A stretch of DNA of 44,073 nt from positions 1-44,073 of the forward strand of contig JABDLI010000072.1 of assembly GCA_013003065.1 (NCBI GenBank). Direction: 5' to 3'. Under the pieces are notes generated by a model. The model was not told the origin of the DNA. It worked only from the letters and a program-made list of their open reading frames with translations, and searched no databases. Both the position numbers and the translations under genes were made by a program. Shown here piece by piece: positions 41,511 to 44,073 of this stretch (within the stretch, counting starts at the first letter, position 1; each line of letters opens with the position of its first letter). This DNA comes from Phycisphaerales bacterium (GTDB lineage: Bacteria > Planctomycetota > Phycisphaerae > Phycisphaerales > SM1A02).

Positions 41511-43114
41511 TCGCACGGACGAACCACGCCGATCCGCGTCAGCTCCTCGAGGAGCGTGCGCGCAGCCTCATGCTCCCGATCTGGTGGATCGACGGCGCGG
41601 GGTCAGTCGTGTCCAAGGCCGCCGGGTGGAATGCGCTCGAGCCGTGGCTGCACGCGCCGGCGCTCACGGAGTCCATGATGGCGGCCGCGGCGTCCTGCGG
41701 CGACGAGTCGGAAGTGTGCGAGCTGTCGCCCGGCTGCTGGCTCGTCGTTCTTCCCGCGAATCAGAACCGCTCCGACGACCACCGATGCGTGACGCTCGTC
41801 TTCACCGAGGAGTTTCTACGATCACCCCTCTTCGCGTCGATCTGCCGATCCGGGGGGGCGAGCGAGGTCATCATGCGGGCGGCCCTCGGGCCGATCGTGC
41901 GATCGGGCCGCACGGAGGCGGAGCACCTCGCCAAGGTTCTGGCGTGGATGCAACGCGATCTGGTCGAGGTGGTCCACGGCGCCCACGCCATCGAGAACTT
42001 CAGCAAGCAGCTTGTCGACACGTACGAGCAGATGAGCCTGCTGTATCGCATCGCCGAATGCATGAACGGGCTCGAAGATCCGCGTGGTTTCGTGCACATG
42101 GCCTGCGACCTGCTGCAGGACACGCTCGAATTTCGCTGGATCGGCATCCGATTCACGTCGCTCCGCACGCTCGGCCGCGGCATGACGAACGAGCTGATCC
42201 TCTCCGGCGAGATCCCGTGCTCGCACACGCGATTCGACCGCCTGGCCGGCGAGCTCGCGCTCATGCCCGGCATCGATGATCGGCCGATCATCCTCGAACC
42301 GCACGCGCACGAGCTGGCGGCGCTCGTCAACTCCGAGACGTTCGTCAACCCCCTGATCTGCAACAACAACCTCGCGGGTCTCCTGCTCGCGGGGAACAAG
42401 GGCGGTGAAGATCCGGACATCAGCAGCGTCGACATGCAGCTCGTCAGCGCCACCGCCGACTATGTCGGGGCATTCGTCCACAACTCGTCGCTGTACAGCG
42501 AGCAGCGAACGATGTTCCTGGGTATCGTCCGGGCGCTCAGTGCCTCGATCGACGCGAAGGACCGGTACACCCGCGGTCACTCCGAACGCGTCGCCCACCT
42601 GGCGACGGAGCTCGCGTTGGCCACCGGATTCACCGAGGAACAGGCGGAACGCGTGCGTCTCGCCGGCATCCTCCACGACATGGGCAAGATCGGCGTGCCG
42701 GAGGCGGTGCTCCTCAAGCCGGGCAAGCTGACCGACGAGGAGTTCGACGCGATCAAGCGTCACCCCACGATCGGCTACAACATCCTGAAGGACATCGAGC
42801 CGCTCGAGGACGTCCTTCCCGGCGTGCTGTACCACCACGAGCGTTGGGACGGCCGCGGCTACCCGCATGGCCTCCGGGGCGCAAACATCCCGCTGCTCGG
42901 GCGTATCCTGGCCGTCGCGGACGCGTTCGACGCCATGAGCTCCGACCGCGCGTACCGGCCCCGGATTGCTCGGGAGAAGGTGCTGATGGAGATGCGCAGC
43001 GGAGCCGGAACCCAGTGGGATGCCGAGCTCGTCAAAGCGTTCCTCAAGCTCGACTTCTCGAAGTACGACTCGATGATCGACCGGCATGCGGCGCAGTCTG
43101 CGCATGCGGCGTAG
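41507..43114 (+). CDS. GAF/HD-GYP cyclic-di-GMP phosphodiesterase
   Basis: A 535-residue protein. The first ~150 residues are unassigned. A GAF-like domain follows (about 180-330, MSLLYRIAECMNGLEDPRGF to VDMQLVSATADYVGAFV). The C-terminal HD-GYP domain (about 335-520) has H390-D391 in AGILHDMGKIGVPEAVLLKP, the HHERWDGRGYPHGLRG motif at 443-458 with GYP at 451-453, and ADAFDAM. All metal ligands and the GYP loop appear intact, so it should hydrolyse c-di-GMP. It is coupled to the receiver gene. Cyclic-di-GMP is a plausible switch for secretion or surface life, but no sequence link to the T2SS operon beyond proximity is seen. Confidence 0.92.
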   Translation: MIARTNHADPRQLLEERARSLMLPIWWIDGAGSVVSKAAGWNALEPWLHAPALTESMMAAAASCGDESEVCELSPGCWLVVLPANQNRSDDHRCVTLVFTEEFLRSPLFASICRSGGASEVIMRAALGPIVRSGRTEAEHLAKVLAWMQRDLVEVVHGAHAIENFSKQLVDTYEQMSLLYRIAECMNGLEDPRGFVHMACDLLQDTLEFRWIGIRFTSLRTLGRGMTNELILSGEIPCSHTRFDRLAGELALMPGIDDRPIILEPHAHELAALVNSETFVNPLICNNNLAGLLLAGNKGGEDPDISSVDMQLVSATADYVGAFVHNSSLYSEQRTMFLGIVRALSASIDAKDRYTRGHSERVAHLATELALATGFTEEQAERVRLAGILHDMGKIGVPEAVLLKPGKLTDEEFDAIKRHPTIGYNILKDIEPLEDVLPGVLYHHERWDGRGYPHGLRGANIPLLGRILAVADAFDAMSSDRAYRPRIAREKVLMEMRSGAGTQWDAELVKAFLKLDFSKYDSMIDRHAAQSAHAA

Positions 43115-43129
43115 GCCGGGGAACCTCCG

Positions 43130-43236
43130 GGTGCCACGGACAGCGAAGCGTCCGCGCCGTGAGCGTCCATTCCGAGAGGGAATCCGACTCCCCCGCGCGG
43201 CGGACGACGCACGGCACGGACTCCGTCCGTGGCACC
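43130..43236. repeat. Dispersed palindromic repeat, full copy
   Basis: It begins GGTGCCACGGACAGCGAAGC and ends in CTCCGTCCGTGGCACC, with the inner TCCGACTCCCCCGCG core as at 1752 and 43729. It lies 15 bp after the HD-GYP stop and could fold in the transcript there. Confidence 0.85.
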
Positions 43237-43302
43237 GTTGGAGTCCAATTCCCCTTCCCATTCCCATTCCGCTCCCAAATCCAATTCTCCCCCAACCGCG
43301 CA

Positions 43303-43496
43303 CGACCGGCGGCGTCCGTGCCGCCTCGCGTGGGAAGAAATGGACGTGGACCCCTGCACTGGCATCCTGCCAGTGGACGGCGGCTGCGTTCGCCGGAGGC
43401 CGGTGGTCGCGTTGTTGACGCCGCGTCCTGCGGCTCGACCCCAGTTGCAGTGGGTCTCAAATGATGCTCGCATCCTGCGAGCTGGTCAGTGAAGAT
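43303..43496. repeat. 194-bp direct repeat, copy 1
   Basis: It starts CGACCGGCGGCGTCC and ends GCTGGTCAGTGAAGAT; the second copy is at 43881-44073. It contains CTGGCATCCTGCCAG, a short palindrome, and GCTCGCATCCTGCGAGC, another. A short minus-strand frame is conserved between the copies, but it has no recognisable domain and I do not call it a gene. Confidence 0.88.
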
Positions 43497-43537
43497 CTGG
43501 ACGTGGGTTCGGACTGTTTTTCGCACCGCTATCCGGC

Positions 43538-43592
43538 GGTGCAGGGCTGCGCGGGGACCGGCGGCATCCGTGCCGCCTCGCACAAGTTGGGT
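43538..43592. repeat. Partial copy of the 194-bp repeat's left part
   Basis: ACCGGCGGCATCCGTGCCGC followed by CTCG resembles the first ~30 bases of the 194-bp repeat, then diverges. Its continuation AAGTTGGGTCGGGCG matches the inverted fragment at about 85-140. Confidence 0.55.
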
Positions 43593-43610
43593 CGGGCGAT
43601 TGGGCGATGG

Positions 43611-43700
43611 GCGTCCGTGCCGTGAGCGTCCATTGCGAGGGGGAATCCGACTCCCCCGCGTGGCGGACGACGCACGGCACGGACTCCGTCCGTGGCACCA
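43611..43700. repeat. Dispersed palindromic repeat, left-truncated copy
   Basis: It has the GCGTCCGTGCCGTGAGCGTC portion, the TCCGACTCCCCCGCG core and the GTCCGTGGCACC right end. The first ~20 bases of a full copy are missing. Confidence 0.8.
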
Positions 43701-43728
43701 CCTTCGTCGATCGACTCGCACGCGTCCG

Positions 43729-43835
43729 GGTGCCACGGACAGCGAAGCGTCCGTGCCGTCAGCGTCCATTCCGAGGGGGAGTCCGACTCCCCCGCGTGGC
43801 GGACGATGCACGGCACGGACTCCGTCCGTGGCACC
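43729..43835. repeat. Dispersed palindromic repeat, full copy
   Basis: It begins GGTGCCACGGACAGCGAAGC and ends CTCCGTCCGTGGCACC. It is almost identical to the 43130-43236 copy, with a few substitutions in the core. Confidence 0.85.
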
Positions 43836-43880
43836 GTTGGAATGGGCGTCGTCGTCGGGCCTGACGCGTTGCGTGTCGTA

Positions 43881-44073
43881 CGACCGGCGGCGTCCTGCCG
43901 CCTCGCCTGGGAAGAGTTGGACGTGGACCTCTGCGCTGGCATCCTGCCAGTGGACGGTGGTGGTGCTTGCCGGACGCCGGTGGCCGCGTTGTTCACGCCG
44001 CGTCGTGCGGCTCGACCCCAGTTGCAGTGGGTCTCATGTGACGCTCGCATCCTGCGAGCTGGTCAGTGAAGAT
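43881..44073. repeat. 194-bp direct repeat, copy 2 (reaches window end)
   Basis: It matches 43303-43496 over its whole length with scattered substitutions and ends in the same GGTCAGTGAAGAT. The interval 43115-44073 as a whole holds no gene; it is filled by these two repeat families with short pyrimidine-rich spacers (for example 43237-43302). Confidence 0.88.

Noticed and set aside
43303-44073. A CRISPR-like array
   Set aside because: The repeats are ~107 and ~194 bp, few and unevenly spaced, with no short regular repeats and spacers and no cas genes.

Overview
The window looks like a GC-rich chromosome segment from a planctomycete, most likely of the Phycisphaerae type. The evidence is three secreted proteins with a C-terminal Pro-Ala/Thr-Pro, hydrophobic helix and Arg-cluster sorting tail, a dockerin-like secreted protein, a CRTAC1-type FG-GAP/UnbV protein, tandem TPR-sulfotransferases and a Pkn-type kinase with a beta-propeller tail. 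The taxonomic call is inferred from gene style; no rRNA or other marker is present. No tRNA, rRNA, CRISPR array or integrase was seen.

Layout. 1-3.7 kb: interspersed repeats and two leftward TPR-sulfotransferases. 3.8-10.6 kb: two leftward secreted proteins (each with a clear rho-independent terminator), an overlapping leftward pair (FG-GAP/UnbV protein then TPR membrane protein), and a rightward secreted P-domain-like protein. 10.7-17.6 kb: acetyl-CoA synthetase, a convergent Ser/Thr kinase, a fourth secreted protein and a permuted NlpC/P60-like peptidase. 17.6-40.9 kb: a type II secretion (T2SS) operon in the order gspF-G-H-I-J-K-L-M(C)-D plus a lipoprotein, mostly joined by 4-base GTGA/ATGA overlaps. 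41.1-43.1 kb: a receiver protein overlapping a GAF/HD-GYP phosphodiesterase. 43.1-44.07 kb: no gene, a mosaic of two repeat families that also occur at the left edge.

The outstanding feature is the secretin: one intact 14.3-kb gene for about 4,779 residues. It has a signal peptide, an N0-like domain, about 52 tandem secretin-N (N1/KH-like) modules counted by eye, and then an ordinary C-terminal secretin pore domain. Ordinary GspD proteins have about three such modules. Block duplications (a five-module period and a two-module period) are still readable. If the modules stack as rings, as in known secretins, this would make an extraordinarily long periplasmic conduit. That fits the known roomy, invaginated planctomycete periplasm, but it is an inference. 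The same operon fuses a GspM/PilO-like protein to a GspC/PilP-like secretin-contact domain and ends with a lipoprotein overlapping the secretin stop. No gspE ATPase or separate gspC is present.

Regulation seems to be of two kinds. Five genes have a TANNNT -10-like box only 6-7 nt before the start codon and no Shine-Dalgarno, which suggests leaderless mRNAs. Three secreted-protein genes have a TTGACA box about 260-330 nt upstream, a GA-rich tract about 190-230 nt upstream, and a good ribosome site in two or three of them.
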